Shown here: one piece after another, positions 62,769 through 64,000 of the stretch
Numbering within the stretch: the stretch's first letter is position 1
How the letters are laid out: each line of letters opens with the position of its first letter
From: Bog-1198 sp963769895
GTDB lineage: Bacteria > Pseudomonadota > Gammaproteobacteria > Steroidobacterales > Steroidobacteraceae
NCBI GenBank assembly: GCA_963769895.1
Contig: CAVYNJ010000005.1
Location: 496,001 to 560,000, forward strand
DNA: 64,000 bases
Reading direction: 5' to 3'
The notes under the pieces: generated by a model
Database searches by the model: none
The model's input: the letters and a program-made list of their open reading frames with translations, nothing else
What the model was told of the DNA's origin: nothing
Position numbers and translations under genes: made by a program

Positions 62769-63554
62769 ATGGCTGAATTTTCCCTGCCTGCCAATTCCAA
62801 GGTTCGCAAGAACGGCCGCGTGTTCAAGGCAAAAGGGGGCGCGCGCAACGTGCGGGTATTCAAGATTTACCGCTACGACCCGGACGTGCCGGAGAATCCC
62901 CGCCTCGATACCTATGAAATCGACATGGACGCCTGCGGTCCGATGGTGCTGGACGCGCTGATCAAGATCAAGAACGAGATCGATTCGACACTGACGTTCC
63001 GCCGCTCTTGCCGCGAGGGTATTTGCGGATCGTGCGCGATGAACATCGACGGCAAGAACGGGCTCGCCTGCATCAGCGCGTGCGCGGACATCAAGGCCGA
63101 AGTGAAGATCTACCCGTTGCCGCACCTGCCGGTCATCAAGGATCTGGTGCCGGATCTGACCGATTTTTATGCTCAGTATGCGTCGATCAAACCTTGGCTG
63201 CAGACGCGCACCCCGCCGCCGCCGGACCGGGAGCGCCTGCAAACGAAGGAGGACCAGGAGAAAGTGGATCGGCCTTCCGCTTGCATCTTGTGCGCCTGTT
63301 GTTCGACCAGCTGCCCGAGCTATTGGTGGAACAGCGACCGCTACCTCGGTCCGGCCGCGCTGCTCGCCGCCTATCGGTGGATCGTCGACAGCCGCGATGA
63401 GGAGGCCGGCGAGCGGCTTGATCATTTGCAAGATCCGTTCCGCCTTTACCGCTGCCACACGATCATGAATTGCACCGAAGCCTGTCCGAAGGATCTCAAC
63501 CCGGCTCGCGCCATCGGCGAAATCAAGCAAATGCTGGCCGGCCGCGACCATTGA
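62769..63554 (+). CDS. sdhB: Succinate dehydrogenase iron-sulfur subunit SdhB
   Basis: Carries electrons from FAD to quinone through three clusters. In 261 residues the [2Fe-2S] ligands are in CREGICGSCAMNIDGKNGLAC (split motif, about 80-100). The [4Fe-4S] and [3Fe-4S] ligands are in CILCACCSTSCPSYWWN (about 174-190) and CHTIMNCTEACPKDLNPA (about 228-245). GAGGAG lies 7 bases before ATG 62769. Confidence 0.97.
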   Translation: MAEFSLPANSKVRKNGRVFKAKGGARNVRVFKIYRYDPDVPENPRLDTYEIDMDACGPMVLDALIKIKNEIDSTLTFRRSCREGICGSCAMNIDGKNGLACISACADIKAEVKIYPLPHLPVIKDLVPDLTDFYAQYASIKPWLQTRTPPPPDRERLQTKEDQEKVDRPSACILCACCSTSCPSYWWNSDRYLGPAALLAAYRWIVDSRDEEAGERLDHLQDPFRLYRCHTIMNCTEACPKDLNPARAIGEIKQMLAGRDH

Positions 63555-63564
63555 CCGTGCATCG

Positions 63565-63855
63565 ATGGCGGCTTCCGAATGCGAAGACCTCGGCAAGCTG
63601 CGCTGGCGCTGCCGCCGTGGAATCCGCGAATTGGACGAGCTGCTGCGGCGGTATGTCGACGAGCGGTTCTGCAGCGCCACCGCGCAAGAACGAGACGTGT
63701 TTCGGCGCCTGCTCGATAGTCACGACACGGTGATCTACGCCTATTGCCTGGGCCAGCTGCGCCCGCCGACCCCGGAGCTATCGGCTTTGATCGACCGGAT
63801 CACCGCCGGCGGGGCGGCCGGCGGGGCGGCCGGCGGGGCGGCTGGCGGCCGCTAA
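63565..63855 (+). CDS. sdhE: FAD assembly factor SdhE with glycine-alanine tail
   Basis: Promotes covalent flavinylation of SdhA. The 96-residue product has the SdhE signature LRWRCRRGIRELDELLRRYV (about 11-30), including the conserved RGxxE motif, and a C-terminal DTVIYAYCLGQ helix. The last 15 residues are three GGAA-type repeats from a 12-base tandem array, beyond the normal end of the family (80-90 residues). It starts 10 bases after sdhB. Confidence 0.92.
   Translation: MAASECEDLGKLRWRCRRGIRELDELLRRYVDERFCSATAQERDVFRRLLDSHDTVIYAYCLGQLRPPTPELSALIDRITAGGAAGGAAGGAAGGR
63808..63843. repeat. 12-base tandem repeat (3 copies) at the 3' end of sdhE
   Basis: Three copies of GGCGGGGCGGCC, the last with one substitution, encode the Gly-Ala tail of SdhE. 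Confidence 0.85.
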
Positions 63856-63871
63856 TCGCGCCTCCGGCGGC

Positions 63872-63880
63872 TGCTAGAAT
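63872..63880 (+). promoter_or_regulatory. Extended -10 promoter before the last, truncated gene
   Basis: TGC followed by TAGAAT, ending 7 bases before the GTG at 63888, so transcription would begin at the start codon. Confidence 0.5.
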
Positions 63881-63887
63881 CCCGCCT

Positions 63888-64000
63888 GTGCGCGACTTCA
63901 CGTTTATCGACTCCTTATGCAAAGATCTGCGAACTTTTGTCGGGGCCGTCGGTCTATTGCGACAGGCAGGGTTTCCGGCCCGCCGATTTGGAATCGCGAA
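63888..64000 (+). CDS. Start of an unidentified gene, truncated by the window edge
   Basis: From GTG 63888 the frame stays open to the edge (37 codons), beginning RDFTFIDSLCKDLRTFVGAV. The extended -10 just upstream supports a real start. The pattern of an IDSL segment followed by LRTFVGA loosely recalls the N-terminus of the ubiquinone biosynthesis hydroxylase Coq7, but the match is short and weak, and an alternative start at ATG 63917 in another frame cannot be excluded. No function is assigned. Confidence 0.35.
   Translation, partial: MRDFTFIDSLCKDLRTFVGAVGLLRQAGFPARRFGIA

Overview
The window is a G+C-rich, densely packed chromosomal segment from a gammaproteobacterium. The evidence is gene order. 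The run rpsB-tsf-pyrH-frr-uppS-cdsA-dxr-rseP-bamA-skp-lpxD-fabZ-lpxA-lpxB-rnhB-dnaE-accA, divergent from map-glnD-dapD, is the classical gammaproteobacterial arrangement, as are surE-pcm-nlpD and sdhCDAB-sdhE. The high G+C content, GTP-type PEP carboxykinase, PaaK/PaaZ phenylacetate genes and an SDHAF4-like gene suggest a high-GC lineage near Xanthomonadales, Nevskiales or Steroidobacterales. That placement is inference only. I see no tRNA, rRNA, CRISPR array, intact insertion sequence or prophage.

Layout. 1-2463: end of a phenylacetate degradation cluster (PaaZ C-terminus, a crotonase, PaaK). 2515-9631: dusA, a cyclase-FHA signalling protein, pckG, a small secreted protein, a DinG-type helicase and tsaB. 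9640-18847: a phosphate-starvation region (phoB-phoR-phoU, then dsbB-dapE, then pstS-pstC-pstA-pstB and a second phoU). Two near-identical PhoB sites with the same spacing to the same -10 hexamer sit before phoB and pstS. 18865-23158: dapD, glnD and map on the minus strand. 23197-49297: translation, isoprenoid, lipid A, outer-membrane assembly, replication and fatty-acid genes in one direction, mostly overlapping by 1-8 bases, ending in pyrG-kdsA-eno-ftsB-ispD/F. 49294-55522: smr, surE-pcm-nlpD, an AT-rich relic stretch where rpoS would be expected, a Mth938-type gene, a RecJ-adjacent conserved gene and recJ. 55530-58977: prfB (programmed frameshift), lysS, murI. 58972-64000: ygfZ, then an SDHAF4-like small gene, sdhC, sdhD, sdhA, sdhB, sdhE, and the start of an unidentified gene.

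The most striking sequence-level pattern is that six conserved housekeeping genes (map, lpxD, dnaE, tilS, eno, pcm) each carry exactly one surplus base that breaks the reading frame. All six have the same polarity, and the ispD-ispF in-frame join could be a seventh case. Insertion-type sequencing or assembly error is the most likely cause. The most interesting regulatory features are the paired PhoB promoters, a hairpin over the pstC ribosome binding site followed by a terminator-like hairpin inside the pstC reading frame, and a recurring extended -10 element placed 6-9 bases before start codons, which implies leaderless mRNAs. I did not find a convincing wholly new multi-gene system; the window is mainly core genome.
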